Counted from the stretch's first letter, positions 33,330 through 46,421 are shown. The stretch is DNA of 64,000 nucleotides from JALNXF01 sp964555845 (GCA_964555845.1 CAZKUA010000007.1:1-64000), one strand, 5' to 3'. The notes: generated by a model from the letters alone, not told the origin. Translations and numbers: made by a program.

Positions 33330-34775
33330 TTAATAAAAACTTAATAAATAATCTCTTAATCCTTCATAATCTCTATTTTTTACTAACTCTTTAATTTTCT
33401 TCTTTTCTTTTCTATATAATATTTCTATATAATCTTCTTTTCAAACTAATAACTTACCTGTAAATTCATAAAGTTTTGAAGCTTTATTTTTTCATAAAAT
33501 AATTCATTTAATATTATAAGCTCAATTAATTCTAGGATTTAATTCTATAGCTCTATCATACATTTTTAATGCTTCTGTTTTCCTTAACGAATAATATCAT
33601 TTATTAATATATATTTGAGATAATAAAACTTCCTCAACATTTCAAGATTTACCAAAATTTGAAAAGGAAAAACTATCACTTATTGACTTAATTTTCTTAT
33701 ATATTCAAACTTTTCTTCAATATTCAAACTGAATTATTTGATTAGCTTTTGAAGGATCAAAGAAATATTTTTTTCATCAAATATTGACCTCAAGTGCTGA
33801 ATGCCCAGGTATAATCAATCATTTATGTGAAATACCTAATTCACTTAAAAAAGCATGTCACAATAAACTATATCATATACAATAAATTTCTTTACTTGAT
33901 AATATTTTATTTGGCTGAAAACCATAATCATTTTCTGTTAATTGATATGGATATTCAAATAAAACTCAAATAATAGTATTTGTAACTTTTATTTCTGCTT
34001 CTTCTATTAAATCCTTACGTCAAGTTTCTCTTATTTTAAATAATATTTCTTTTAAATCATCAATTAATATTTTATCTCTAAGTAATCTTTCTTTTTCATC
34101 TAAATTTTCAGTTTCGTCATGTAAAACAATTTTTCATTTTTTTCATATTAGGCCTTCTTGCTCTGCTTGAGTAATAGTCTCCATTCATAGTCTTAACATA
34201 TTTATTCATTTTCTAAAAAATGTTAGGCTAAATTCTTTAGAAAAAAGCCTAGAGAGTTCGCTTGTTCAAACTTCAAAATCTTCTTCTGTTTTTAATTTTT
34301 TTGAAGTGGTTTGAGATTTTATCTGTCTTATAAAATCCTTTGTTTCTTTATTTGGTACTAATTTATGTTTAGAAATTTTTTTAAGTATTTCTACATCTAG
34401 GCCATATTCTTTTGAAAGAGATTTTAGATATTCTTCAGAATTATCTCACATTACTCTTGTTATTACTCATACTATTACTTTTGTTTTTGATATTATTTCA
34501 TCGATTTTTGAATATCTTTCTAGGTTAAATTTTTTGTTTAATAAGTTAATTATATATAATTGTTCTCATACTTTTAAATCCTCTGGTAAATATAAATCAT
34601 AAAAATCTCAATATTTATCGAATCAAGTCTTACTTAAAATATCTCATTTCTTAGAATTATAAACTTGCCTTGAGATAAACTTTGGTTTTATATGATCTAA
34701 GGACTCTAGTATATTTTCTAGAGTTTTATAATCAGCACTGTCTTTAAAAATATGTGTATCTAGATTATTTTTCAT
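33330..34775 (-). CDS. Transglutaminase-like protein with C-terminal TPR-like region
   Basis: The 481-residue protein is helical in its first 250 residues. A transglutaminase/protease-like core follows: EIYCIGYSLLGHAFLSELGI (Cys near residue 298), LIIPGHSALEVNIGG (His near 324) and KYFFDPS (Asp near 338), so the Cys-His-Asp triad is complete. A TPR-like stretch with EALKMYDRAIELNPRINGAI covers about residues 395-435. There is no signal peptide. It is the last gene of a three-gene minus-strand operon; the AAA+ gene stops 18 bases upstream. It may be a protease or cross-linking enzyme acting with the ATPase. Confidence 0.75.
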
Positions 34776-34793
34776 CGTGATTTATCTTTTAAA

Positions 34794-37700
34794 TTAATCA
34801 ATACTATCCTCTACAATATCTCTCATAATCTTTTCTTGAATATCTTTTTCTTCACTCTCAGATACTACTGCTCTAGCTTTTGGAACCAATATTTCAAGTG
34901 CCTTTTCTTTAAATGAAGTATTTTGGGATTTATTAAATCTTCAAAATATCTGCTCGGCATCTCTGTATGATATTTCATATTCAAATTTTTCTTGATAATT
35001 ATCAGAATTTTGTTTAATTCTTAGTAAATTAAATATTTTAATTAATGATTTTATATCAGATAATATTTCGGTTATTTTGGCAATACTTACATCAGTATAA
35101 TTGTTTATATCTCATGTAAATAATTTCTTGAATTCCTCAAAATTCAGTTTTTCAAAAAATTCGATTCCGGTATATTTTGATACTTTGAAGGCTTCATTTA
35201 ACTCGCTCGGCGCTTTTACCATATGAATAACAGATCTAGAAACTATTGGATTAGACATTTTTTCGTAAGAATTTCTGGTTCATACAAATAAACAATCTGG
35301 ATTTGCTTTTATCCAACCAAGTTGTGGGTCATAAATTGCTTTACCTGAGTCAAATAAACTATGCAACCTCTCAAAAGATTGAGAGTTTAACTTGTCTATC
35401 TCATCAAAAAGTATTAAAGTTCCAGGTTTTTTCATGTATGAAATCCATTCTGCTGGTTGTCTAGATGTTTCTCAGGCTTTTAATTGAGATGAGAAAAATA
35501 AATTTTCTGGATCCATTTTCGAGCATTGTACTATTATTATTTCTCTATTTGTATTTGCAGCAAAAAATCTACAAATTTCAGTCTTACCAATTCATGGAGG
35601 TCATTCCAATATATCAATTCATTTTTGTCCTGATTTTTGAATATCAAGCCCAATACTCATATCACCTAATAATTTTTTTTCTTCATCTAGTACTATAAAT
35701 CTAGTATTTGGAAGTTCTAGTCTAGATCTAGGATTTAGATTTAATTTATTAGCAAGATTATTGGCAAATACTTCAATCGAACGAGCTTTTATATAACTTT
35801 GTTTTAATTCTTTTATTTGAGTTGAAATATCCTTTTTTTCAGCTTTTTCTTTTGTTTCTCTAAATTTCTTTTTTAATTCTTCAAATTTTTTCTTTCCTGA
35901 TTTTTGCCAAGAAGCCAGATTTTTTTGTAATAAGATAAAATCTTTTTGGGTCATTTCTGTCTCTATTTTGTCAAAAGCAATAGCATGAGAATATTTTGAG
36001 GAATCCTGTAAATATCTATCAATATTAAATATAGTTCCGTCATCATAATTAATCTCTAGTTTTATATTTCAAGAGGCATTTCTAATTCACATTATTTTAA
36101 ATCAGATTTGTTTTTTCACTCTATCAGAAAAATAAAGAGCCGTATCAATTCCATATTCATCAAGCGAGTGAATAACTCATTTTGAATCAAGTTTTTTTAG
36201 TCTGATTTTTTGTTTTCTCTCTAAGAAAAGCCCTTTTAAACTCACATATAATTTTTCAGCTTCACTTTTTGGTAATTTTTCTAAATCCTTTTTTATTATT
36301 ACATAAAGAGCATCTGTTTTCATTAAAATGTCTAGATATTCTTCTTCCTCTACAGAATCGATTATTTTTCAAAGTTCATTTATATTATTTTCTATTTCTT
36401 TAATTTGCAATTTTAGCGCATTTTCTTCTTCTAATTTTTTAGCTTTTTCTAGAGTTTGAATTTCTGTTACTCTAGATGATATTATATCTTTTAATTTATT
36501 TTTATAATCATTTTTCTTATCATTTTTCAAAAAATCAATAAGAGTTTCTGTTTGGGAATAAAGTTCAGTGCTATATACTTGAGTGATTTGAGCTAGAAAA
36601 TATATAGAATCTAAGAAAGTTTTTATTTTATCAAAATTATTATCTATTGTTTTTGAAATTTCTCACTCATTTTTTGTTCTAAAATTCAATATCTCAGAAT
36701 CTAAAATTGAACTAATTTCAGATATATTTTTATCTAAACTTTCATCTAGAATTGGTATTTGAGATCTAGATTTTTTAAGTTCATTCAATTGAAGTTGGAG
36801 CGATATTAGAGTAGGAAAATATTTATAAGATTCATTTTCATTGCTGTTTTTAGTTTGTTCTAAAGTATCGCTTATATTCTTTAATTTTTCTTTCAAAACT
36901 TTCAATCTTATTTCAAATATTTTATTATTTATTTCTAATTCCATACTATCAGTTATTCAAGGAACGGCACTTACTGCGGGGTCATATTTTATATGGAATA
37001 AAGCACTTGTTACTATTTCTATTTTTTCCTCATTATCCGCCTCATTAAATAACTCTCTTAAAGTTTTTTCTCAAACTTTTGTCTCCCAAAGTTTTGTGAT
37101 TGATTCATGATTTTTTTCTTTTCAATTTCCATTTTTTGCTTTCAGACTATCTAATTCCTTCATATCTATTTTAATTCATCCATTTGAGAGAACAGCTTCT
37201 AATTGAGATTGAGCAATATTTTTTATTTCAGTTACTTGCTTTTTTCAGATAGTTCCTGAGTCAACAAATCAAACTGGAAATTGATCAAAATTCGTATCTA
37301 TACTTACAAGGCTTCAATCTTTTGAAAGACAAGTTAGATCATTTTTATTATCAATTTGTAAAATATCAACTATATTGTCAAAACTTTGTATTTCTTCAAG
37401 TGTTTTCCTATTTACTATATGAAGTTTATGGCTTATACTAAACTTAGATGTAGCACTATATTTAGATATTAAAAGCAAAAAATTTGAATTCTTATCAATT
37501 TTCATTTTTTCTATAGTTCAATAAGGATGAGCCATAGGATTTCATTGTGGGGTCTGCACTCAATTCTCATCAAGTCTCATATATTCTAATAAATTCTCAT
37601 TTACAACAATTACGCTTCAAAAATCCTTATTAACCACAACTATCAAATCTCAAACTAATGTAGAAATTGTTTTATTATCTTTTATAAGTCCAATAGAAGT

Positions 37701-38219
37701 CGCTGTATTATTTATTATAAATCATCTAACCTTATTACTCTCTGTATCTATAGGAGGTTTTCATATTTTTAATGATCCCGAATTTATTCAGTTTTTATCA
37801 AAATCCATAATCATTGCATGAAAAAAATTTCAATCAGTATCTTCAAAAATATAGAAATCATCTTGAGTATAGACTTGTTTAATCTTAAATAAAAATTTAT
37901 CATTGAAAAGACCTTTTGAGATATATCTACCAGAACTATTAGATGACGTATTATCTTTTACTAAACCAAAAAGATAAGAAAAGCTTTTTTCAAAATTATT
38001 TTTTATCAATATATCATAGTCCGTGTTGCCATAATGAAATTGTCTTAATATTGGAATATTAGTGTCATTAATTAATAATGATTTTTGTAATCCCTCAATT
38101 AGATTATCTAGTTTGACAAGTTTGGTCTTTACGACTTTGTTTTGTCAATTGGTTGTTTGTGGTGGATTTGTTGGCTGTTGAATTTTAGGCAAAATTGAAC
38201 TATTTTTATCTACTGTCAT
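34794..38219 (-). CDS. Giant MoxR-like AAA+ ATPase with propeller-like and coiled-coil N-terminal regions
   Basis: The 1141-residue protein keeps its ATPase at the C-terminus. Walker A is EGPPGIGKTEIC near residue 873 and Walker B is LILFDEID near 933, followed by the sensor-like LFVCTRNSYEKMSNPIVSRS. This resembles MoxR-type chaperones. Residues 30-370 are beta-rich with repeated strand-turn patterns (GSLVSIDTNFDQFPVGFVDS), which suggests a propeller. Residues 420-850 are long charged helices, probably coiled coil. MoxR proteins are normally about 330 residues and work with VWA proteins, and a VWA gene lies directly upstream. The 1141-residue size is unusual. Confidence 0.8.
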
Positions 38220-38246
38220 AATGTTTTTTGGTTAAAATTAAAATTA

Positions 38247-40631
38247 TTATTTTGTGTATTTTTTTATAACTTTCTTAAGATTTTCGTTGTAGGAGCCGAT
38301 TAGTTTATCTGTAAGCTCTGATACATTTCCTACAATTACAGTTCATCAGCTTTGTTCGGTTCAGAAGTATTCCTGTAATCAATCTATATTTTGAGCTGAT
38401 CCATTTACATAGTAGGCAGTGAGTCAGAATCAGGATTTTCGGATTTGAGATATTAGAGCTTTTAATCAATTGTCTTTTAATCAATCAGTCGGAGATCAAT
38501 CTCATAAGAATGAAATATTTCCAAAAGATTTTAATCAATTTTTGTGAGCATATTTTTTCATAGATTCCAGAGTATAGGTGAGAGGTTTTCAAATATCAGT
38601 TCCTCCACTTTTAGCAATTGCCCTCATTAATCTTGATGGAATATTATTTTTCTTTCTATCACTAAATTTTTCTCCAAATTCCATTATTTCCTCCATTGCA
38701 GTATCAAAAATTATTATACTAAATTTTACCTTAAAATATTCGAGTACTTTAGCTCTTATAATTGAAGCCTTTACGGCTTCTCTGAGTGGAGAATTATCTT
38801 CTGTAAAATATCCCATACTTCCAGATCTATCTATTATTATAGTCTCAAACATATTTATCTCACTTGATTCTCTTATTTCTTGATTTCTTGTAAATATTTT
38901 TGCATCATGTATGAGTTCATATTCTACTAATTTCCCCATGCTACCAATACCAGAGCCCGAAGTAAAATATTCATTTTCATTATTTATTATTTTAAATTTA
39001 TGTGGAAGTATTTTAACGAGTGCTCTAATTTGTTTTTTTACTTCTGGCATTAATTCTTTTTCGAGTGTTTTATAGAGTTTGTATAATTGTAATTCTTCTT
39101 CTCTAAATCCCATTCTTTGCATCTCATCATACATTCTTTTCCTTTCCTCTTGAATTTTTTTCTTTAATTCTCTCGCATAATCCCTAAGTTTATCTTTAAA
39201 TTCATCATCAAGTAAAGAATTTTTTACAGCTTTATCAATTTCTTTTTCATCATCTAATTTTTGGATTTGCCCCCTTTCTTGTCTGATTATTTCTTCATTT
39301 CAGATTTTATTTATAGCCACTTTTGTAAAAGTACTTAATCAGGAATTATCTAATAATATCCTGATTTCCTCTTTTGAACTAGCTTTTTCTAATTTTTCTA
39401 TGGTTTCTTTTAGTTTTTCTCACTCTTTCGCTATATTATCATCTCGAGCTTGTTGTAATAATTCCTTTATCATTTCTGCTGGTGTTTTTTCATTTTCTCA
39501 ATTATCCATATTTTGCTCAATATCATTTCAGTTTTCTTTCTGAGTTGGAGTCGCATCAAATCTAATCCATTTTTTGTTTTGTCCATTCCATACTTCGCTC
39601 CAAGCATGTCAATTATTTGAAGAAAGTAGACTTTTTCAATTTTTGTCTAAAGTTTGCACTATATTTCATACTATTAATCTTGCTTTCAATCATATTTCTC
39701 TACACAAAGCCACAAAAAGCGAATTTGCTGAGAAACATTCTAGCTCTTCGGATTTATCAAGATTTGTGATATAATTTTTAGAATTTGTTTTATTTCTCAG
39801 AGTTCACTGCAGATGAGCGGAATATTTTTTGGTTTTTATTATGTAATCTCTAATTTTTCCGGCAGAATCAATTCAAGAATTTCATCCAAAAGAATCTAGT
39901 AAATTCCTGGTTTCTTTTGTTAATTTATCAAAAATAATTTTCTCGCTATCTTCTGAAATTGGTTCTATAACAGGTAATTTTTGATTAGTATAGAATTTAA
40001 AACTCACATATTGATTCTCACTCGATGTAATATAGATACAATTATTTTGGTCAATTTGAAAAATTGGTACATTTTTTCAATTAAAATGCAGACTTTCTAT
40101 GTCTGGTAAACTTCAATCTGGAAGCGGAATTGAAATAGTTCAAGAAACTATTATTCCAGCGTAAGTATAAGATTTCTTAGTAGTGTCTGGTTTTAAATTT
40201 AAATCTGATAATTTTTTCTTCTTTGACCATAGATTTGAACTTCTATCAAAATAAGATTTTTTTCAACTTATAAAATATCCTCTAAATCCAGGATAAATCT
40301 CAGCAAATCTAGAAGATTCTCATATGGCTTCTCAAAATTCTAAATCATAAGGGATATAATCATTTCTATCTTCTCTATGTGATTCATAACTATCTAATGA
40401 CTGATTTTCAGCACTATTTCAAAATAAATCCATTACATCTGTTTGAAGTAATTTTTTAAAATTATCAAATAAACTAGGTTTTCTATTTTCTAAAATATCA
40501 TCGACTTTATCCTTTACTTTATCTTTAGTTTTTTCCATTTTTAACCTCAATAACCCCTCGGTATATTCTTTTAATATTTCAAGATTTTGTTCAAAAGTAT
40601 TTGTATGTGATAATCTATCTACGGAATTCAT
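38247..40631 (-). CDS. Fusion of transglutaminase-like and von Willebrand factor A domains
   Basis: The 794-residue protein has a helical start and then a transglutaminase-like domain: SEELECFSANSLFVALCREI with Cys near residue 298, NNGHAWSEVWNG (His near 342) and RFDATP (Asp near 357). A charged helical linker of about 180 residues leads to a VWA domain with a full MIDAS motif DRSGSM near residue 599. There is no signal peptide, so it should act in the cytoplasm. It is the first gene of the operon with the AAA+ ATPase 27 bases downstream. Fusing both partner types of MoxR operons in one chain is notable. Confidence 0.82.
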
Positions 40632-40741
40632 TTTTATTTTTATATTTGTAATGAGTTTATTTTATCATATTTTGTTATAAAAAGCAAAAATTGAGACTCT
40701 TTTTTTGTAATTTTAAAAGAGTGCAAATTTTAAAAAAAATT

Positions 40742-40768
40742 TTGAAAAAAAGCAAAACACGCTATAAT
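40742..40768 (+). promoter_or_regulatory. Sigma70-like promoter
   Basis: A perfect TATAAT (40763-40768) lies 31 bases before the gene start at 40799; TTGAAA at 40742-40747 may be the -35 box with a short 15-base spacer. The 167-base gap is shared with the divergent VWA operon. Confidence 0.55.
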
Positions 40769-40798
40769 AAATTTAGTTTAATTTTTAATTTTACAAAA

Positions 40799-41176
40799 AT
40801 GGCACAAATAACAAAAGACTGATTTGTTTTTAATATTTTAGATGAGATAGCAAATCAATATGGTGAGCTTACAAAATTGGTTCTAAACACAGAATCAATG
40901 GATAATAATGAAAAACAATACTGGTTTGATATTCTGCCTTCTATGACTGATGAGCAGGTTGATAGATTGTTTGATATATTGGAGACTGAAAGAAAAAAAC
41001 TTGAAGAACTTGAGTCAAAATATCAAGACGAAATCAAAAATTTAAATGAAAAACACTTAATTGAATGGCAAGAATTCCAAACAAAAGAAAGTAGAGAAAA
41101 AATCAAAAAAGCTGAAGCAGCTGATGATGATGCAGCTTCTGCAGATGATGTTCTTAAAATGCTTGATGATTTATAG
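40799..41176 (+). CDS. Small acidic coiled-coil protein
   Basis: The 125-residue protein starts with a compact helical segment (ITKDGFVFNILDEIANQYGE), followed by YWFDILPSMTDEQVDRLFDI, a long Glu/Lys coiled coil and an acidic tail (EAADDDAASADDVLKMLDDL). No family is recognised. It has a good -10 box and probably leads an operon running through 44547. Confidence 0.7.
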
Positions 41177-41207
41177 TTAATTATTTTTAATAAACCCAAA
41201 AAACTTT

Positions 41208-43103
41208 ATGCTAAACATAGAGATCAAGAGAAATAAATTACCAATTTTAAATGAAAAAAAATTTGTAACAACGAAAAAAATAGCCATTGATGTTGGTCTT
41301 GAAGCGATAATTCAGATTAATTTTATAGATAAAAATCTGGTTAATTTAATTGAAAACCTCGCAATAGATATTCTTCTTACAAATATATCAAAAGATCCTT
41401 ATAACTCTTTTTCGCTTTCTTTAGACAAATTAAATAAAGAAATCAATAAATTATCAAGGGATTATAACCTGTCTGAGCTAAATATTTTCGTGTGAATAAT
41501 AACGAGTTGAACTCTACATTTCTCAATTTTATGAAATTATTCGGCTTATTTAATTAAAAACAACAAAATCATAAATATTGCAGATGGAATGCAGGGAAAA
41601 AATCTTGAGTTTTCGTTTATTTCTAGCTGAATTATCAATACTGGAGACAATATTTATATCTCAAATATCGAGCTTCTAAATTACATTTCAAAAGATGATA
41701 TTTTAGAGATTTCACTAATTGATGACACTTCTAAAAAATTAGAAATAATAGAGAAAATTATCGCAGAAGAAGAGACAGAATGACAATATGATATTGTTAT
41801 ATTAAATAATTCACAAGAAAAGGTAATAGAAAATAGGGCTGATTATATTGAAAAAATCAAAAATAATTTCCTTGTTTTAAAGGATAGAATGGTAGAAAAT
41901 AAGAAAATATCTTACTGGATAGAAAGAATTAAAAAAGAAATAGATTTTGAAAATAAATATATAAAAATAGGATTATTTTCGACGGGAGTTGTAGTTTCTG
42001 TGTTTTTCTTGTATTTAATTATTTCAGGAATAATTTCACAAAATGTATCTAGTTCAGTCCCTGTAGAATACAAAAATAAACTTATTGAAGCTAAATTAAT
42101 TCTAGAAAGAACCAACAAAGATTTAGGAAATAAAGATATTTTTTATGCAAATATTAAAAATGCTGAAAACCTCATATTTGAAGTAAGAGATAAGCAAATA
42201 TTTTTAAATGATGTAAAAAAATTATTAGACCATATTTCAATCTTAAAAAAACAAGCTAACTGAATAGAATCATTTGAGCTAACCAAAGATAAAGCCTTAA
42301 TTGAGTTAAATAATTTCTCTCTTGGATGAATTTTTGAACTTCAGAAAAAATATTATTTTGTATGAAAAAATGGAATAATAGGACCTTATATAAAATGAGA
42401 AGAGGCAAAAAGTTATAATTATCCAGACTGAGAAGAGGCTATTGCATCGGATCTTTCTCCGGATTGAGATATTTTTGTTCTTACAAAATCATACAGATTA
42501 CTGAAATTTTATAAACAAGAATTTAGTTATGTTAATGTAGAATGACAAAAAACTTGGGAGGAAGTAAAATGAGTTAAAACATTTAATTCAAATCTCTATC
42601 TTCTGTCTGCAACTGGAAATCAAATTTTCAGACACAAGCCTGGAATTAGTGGGTTTTCTTCTAAGTATTGAATTATTGATGAAAATGATATTAAAAGCTT
42701 AAATTTATATGATTTTGCGATTGACGGATGATTTTATCTTCTAAAAAAAGATTTATCAATTGATAAAATTATTACAACTCCAACTTACACCAAAAAATCG
42801 ATTGTAATAAATGGCTTACCGGCTAATTATAGTGCTGAAGCCGGAAGCTCACCAAAAATATTTACAGCCTGAAATCTTAATTATATCTATATTCTACTAA
42901 ATAATAAAATCTGGGTATTTGAAGCAGATTCTAGGAATTATAAAGATGTAAAATCTCTCAAATATATAGGACAATTAGAACCTCAAGAATCTAAAATTAA
43001 TGCCTTTTATATTCCAAAAGATTGAGAAATTATTTTATGAAATGATAAATGAGTTTATAAAATTAATTTTGAGATTTCAGACTCTAAAATAGCTATTAGA
43101 TAA
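41208..43103 (+). CDS. Membrane protein with PP2C-like N-terminus and propeller-like C-terminus
   Basis: The 631-residue protein has three parts. Residues 1-220 resemble a PP2C/SpoIIE-type phosphatase fold, with TSGTLHFSILGNYSAYLIKN and INTGDNIYISN similar to the usual strands, but the metal-binding Asp motifs are not evident, so it may be inactive. One membrane segment lies at about residues 256-278. Residues 360-631 are beta-rich with repeat-like segments such as ASDLSPDGDIFVLTKSYRLL, probably an extracellular propeller. It may sense an outside cue and signal within. It precedes the RecO-like gene by nine bases. Confidence 0.6.
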
Positions 43104-43112
43104 TTTTAAAGA

Positions 43113-43697
43113 ATGTTTATATTTGATGCTATAGTTCTCCGCAAAGTCCAAATTAAAGAATCAAAAAATATAATATATTTATTTTCAAGAGATTTCTGAA
43201 AAATAACAGCTTGGATAAAAGAATCAAAACTAAAATATCCAATAGATATTTGAAATATAGTAAATTTTGGAGTAACTCTAAAATGAAATATTAATAATGT
43301 GGATAATTACAAGATTAAACACGCCATTAACTATGATTGACTTAGTTTTGAGAATATAAGCAATATTTTGAATTTATTAGTCTATATCTACACTCTGTCG
43401 CCTGCCTGAGTGCCAAATGAGATACTTTATGATGACTATATAAATAATATGATTTTTTTTGAAAAAGATGAGACAAATAAGATGATTACTGAGTTTTTTA
43501 AATTGAAATTAATAGTGACTTCTTGAATTTGAATAAATATTTCTGACATTAAAAAAAGTGTAAATTTTGAGAAAATTCTTAATTTTATAAAAACAAATAA
43601 ACTTGAGAAAATTCTCAAAGTTTCTGGGATAGACGAGGCTTTGATAAAAGAAATACAAACATATAATAACAACAGTTATAATTTATTTTTAAACTAA
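43113..43697 (+). CDS. RecO-like DNA repair protein
   Basis: The 194-residue protein begins with FDAIVLRKVQIKESKNIIYL followed by FSRDFGKITAWIKESK, the strand order and spacing of the RecO OB-fold that loads RecA on gapped DNA. A helical domain follows (SFENISNILNLLVYIYTLSP), as in RecO. It is shorter than the usual 230-250 residues and lacks the zinc cysteines some RecO proteins have. The stop overlaps no other gene, and prepilin peptidase begins two bases later. Confidence 0.55.
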
Positions 43698-43698
43698 A

Positions 43699-44547
43699 AT
43701 GATGACTACAATTTTTTACGCATATTTATTTATATTTGGATTAATTTTTTGAAGCTTTGGTTCAGTTCTGATTTTTAGATGGAGATCATGAAAAAAATGA
43801 ATAATTTGAGGAAGAAGTGAATGTCCGAGTTGCCAGCATACTCTCACAACTCTTGATTTAATTCCATTTTTTTCATATGTATTTTTAAGATGAAAATGCA
43901 GACATTGCGCGAATAAAATATGACCCTTATACCCTATTTTAGAGCTTTCTATGTGAGTTTTATTTCTGCTGACTTGAATGTTTTTAGTTGACCCAAACTT
44001 AATTTTTTCTTTTAATTTAGTTGAAATATCGAAACTAATTTTGTTCTTATTTATATCATTTGTAATTGTCATTTTTACTTTTTATGATATTTTGTATCTA
44101 GAAATTCCTGATGAAATCCTAATTCCATCAATTTTTATATTATTTTTCCTACTTTTAGTCTCGTCAACAGTTAAAGATTTTAATATTTTCAATTATTTTT
44201 CAATTTTTTCAAGCAATATTTTAAATATTCCATTAATTAATTGAGTTATTTGAGCTTTATTAATTTTCTCATTTTTCTTATTTCAAATACTAGTCTCAAA
44301 ATGAGCTTGGATGTGATGATGAGATTTGAGAATTGCTGTTTTTATGTGACTTGTTTGATGAACTAAAATTGCTCTATTATGACTTCTAATAGCCTATTTC
44401 TTAGGTAGTATATTTGGGATAATAATACTAATTAAAACTCGAAATAAAGAAAATAAAATCCCATTTTGACCTTATCTTTGAGTTTGAATTTTTATATCTT
44501 TAATGTTTCACTCACAAATTGTAAATTGGTATTTTTCTATTTTATAA
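43699..44547 (+). CDS. pilD: Prepilin peptidase (A24 family, PilD-like)
   Basis: The 282-residue membrane enzyme cleaves and usually N-methylates type IV prepilins. The N-terminal domain has two CxxC pairs (CPSCQ and CRHC). The first active Asp lies in FYDILYLEIPDEIL, and the second in the GGGDLR motif, where all three glycines are consecutive TGA codons at 44314-44322. About eight membrane segments. Two adjacent ATG codons start it. Its substrates are probably the prepilins at 46478-47845, 58674-59270 and 63205. Confidence 0.93.
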
Positions 44548-44635
44548 ATACAATACATAAAATGTAAATACTATATTTTTTGGAAAAATAAAAAAACAGA
44601 TATAATAAAGCTAAATATTTAATAAAAACAAAAAT

Positions 44636-45166
44636 ATGATGGATAATAAAAAATTAATTGCTATAAAAGATTTTATAGCTTCATCTGAGAAATCAATGAA
44701 TTCAGCTAAAAAAATTCTTGCAACCATGATAGACCCAAAAAGTCTATGAAAAGATTTTGAATTTGATTTATGAAATCTGAACGCGTACGATAGTGGAGAA
44801 GATAAAATAGTTGAGTGAGTATTTACAGGAGAATCTATGCTTGGTTCTGACTCAAATATCTACCCAATTCCACAAAACTATGCATCAAAATCTCATCTCG
44901 TTCAATGAAGTAAGCTAAAGGCAATCATAAAACCAGATGGAAAAATCCAATACAAAATAATTGAAGAAATCGAATACGAGACAAAAGTTTGAATTATCGC
45001 AAAAAATAAAGACAAATATCAAGTAATTGCCGACGGAAAATCATACAATATCTTACTTGCTGTCATAACTTACCTAAAAGCCGAATTATGAGACAGTGTC
45101 TCAATAAGAGTACCAAAATGAAAAGAAGCAACCTATGCCGCCGTTGAATCAGTAATACCTAAATAA
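44636..45166 (+). CDS. Conserved hypothetical protein, acidic and compact
   Basis: The 176-residue protein has a helical start (LIAIKDFIASSEKSMNSAKK) and a beta-rich body with VEGVFTGESMLGSDSNIYPI followed by PQNYASKSHLVQGSKLK, then GIIAKNKDKYQVIADGKSYN and KAELGDSVSIRVPKG. I believe similar proteins are common in candidate-phyla bacteria without a known role. A TATAAT box lies at 44601-44606, and a strong terminator follows the stop, so it is transcribed alone. Confidence 0.75.
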
Positions 45167-45180
45167 AATTTAAAAAATAA

Positions 45181-45208
45181 AAAAGTCTGGAAAATTTTCC
45201 AGACTTTT
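45181..45208. terminator. Bidirectional rho-independent terminator
   Basis: A perfect 14-bp stem AAAAGTCTGGAAAA/TTTTCCAGACTTTT sits between two convergent genes, 15 bases after the stop of one and seven from the stop of the other. Runs of A and T flank it on both sides. Confidence 0.92.
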
Positions 45209-45214
45209 TTATTA

Positions 45215-46360
45215 TTATTTTAATAATTTCACCATACTATCAGCTATAATATTAGCAACATTTTTATCGAGTGGATTTGGGATTATTTTATCTTCACTCA
45301 TATTTTCTACATAACCAGCTAATGCTTCTGCAGCATTTATTTTCATTTGGTCTGTGATTTTATGAAGGCGATGCATTAAAGCTCATTTAAAAATCCCAGG
45401 AAAAACTAGTACATTATTTAATTGATTAGGGAAATCAGATCTTCCTGTCGCGATAATTCTGGCTCACCCGGCTTTTGCTTCATCTGGCATAATCTCTGGC
45501 ATTGGGTTTGCCATAGCAAAAATTATAGAATCTCTGTTCATAGTAGCTACATCCGTTTTTGTAATTGCATTTGCAATACTTACTCCGACAAATACATCAG
45601 CTCATTTAATTGCATCTTGCAAAGTTCCTGAGATATTATTAGGATTTGATATTTCAAGAATTTTTATTTTTGCAGAATTTAAATCAACTCTACTTTTTGA
45701 TACAATTCATTTACTATCACAAGCTATAATATTGCCTACTCAATACAAATTAAGAAGCTTCAAAATAGCAGTTCCAGCAGCTCCAAGTCCATTTATTACT
45801 ACTTTTATTTCTTCTTTTTTCTTCCCAGTAATAATGAGTGAATTTATAAGTCAAGCTAGTACCACAACTGCAGTTCCGTGTTGATCATCATGAAATACTG
45901 GAATATTAAGTTCAGCTTTTAATCTCTCCTCTATCTCAAAACATCTCGGAGCTGAAAAATCTTCTAAATTAATTCATCCAAAAGTCGGCGCAATCATTTT
46001 TATGGTTTTGATAATTTCTTCAGTATCTTGTGTATCAAGAATTATTGGAAAAGCATTTACTCCAGCAAATTCCTTAAATAATACACACTTCCCTTCCATT
46101 ACAGGAAGTCAAGCTTCTGGTCAAATATTCCCAAGTCCTAGCACTGCACTTCAATCAGATATTACCGCAACTGTATTTGATTTTATGGTATATTTGTATA
46201 CATCTCATTTATTTTCCTTTATCTTAAGACAAGGAGCGGCAACTCAGGGAGTATAAAGTAAACTCAAATCTTCTTTTGTAAGAATGTGTCTTTTTGAAAC
46301 TACCTCTAGTTTCCCAGCAAGCTCCTCATGTAATTTTAAACTTTCTTCGTAATAATTCAT
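45215..46360 (-). CDS. Malic enzyme (NAD(P)-dependent)
   Basis: The 381-residue enzyme decarboxylates malate to pyruvate. Signature parts are LLYTPGVAAPCLKIKEN, ISDGSAVLGLGNIGPEAGLP, VMEGKCVLFKEFAGVNAFPI, EDFSAPRCFEIEERL, and VFHDDQHGTAVVVLAGLINS, followed by the Rossmann motif VVINGLGAAGTAILK. It is the short bacterial form without a phosphotransacetylase tail. It may give this reduced organism pyruvate and NAD(P)H from scavenged malate. It is transcribed alone with a terminator on each side. Confidence 0.95.
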
Positions 46361-46421
46361 ATTTTTTTTGTGGTTATTTATAAGTTAAATTTATTATATA
46401 AAAATTTAGAAAAATGCAAAA

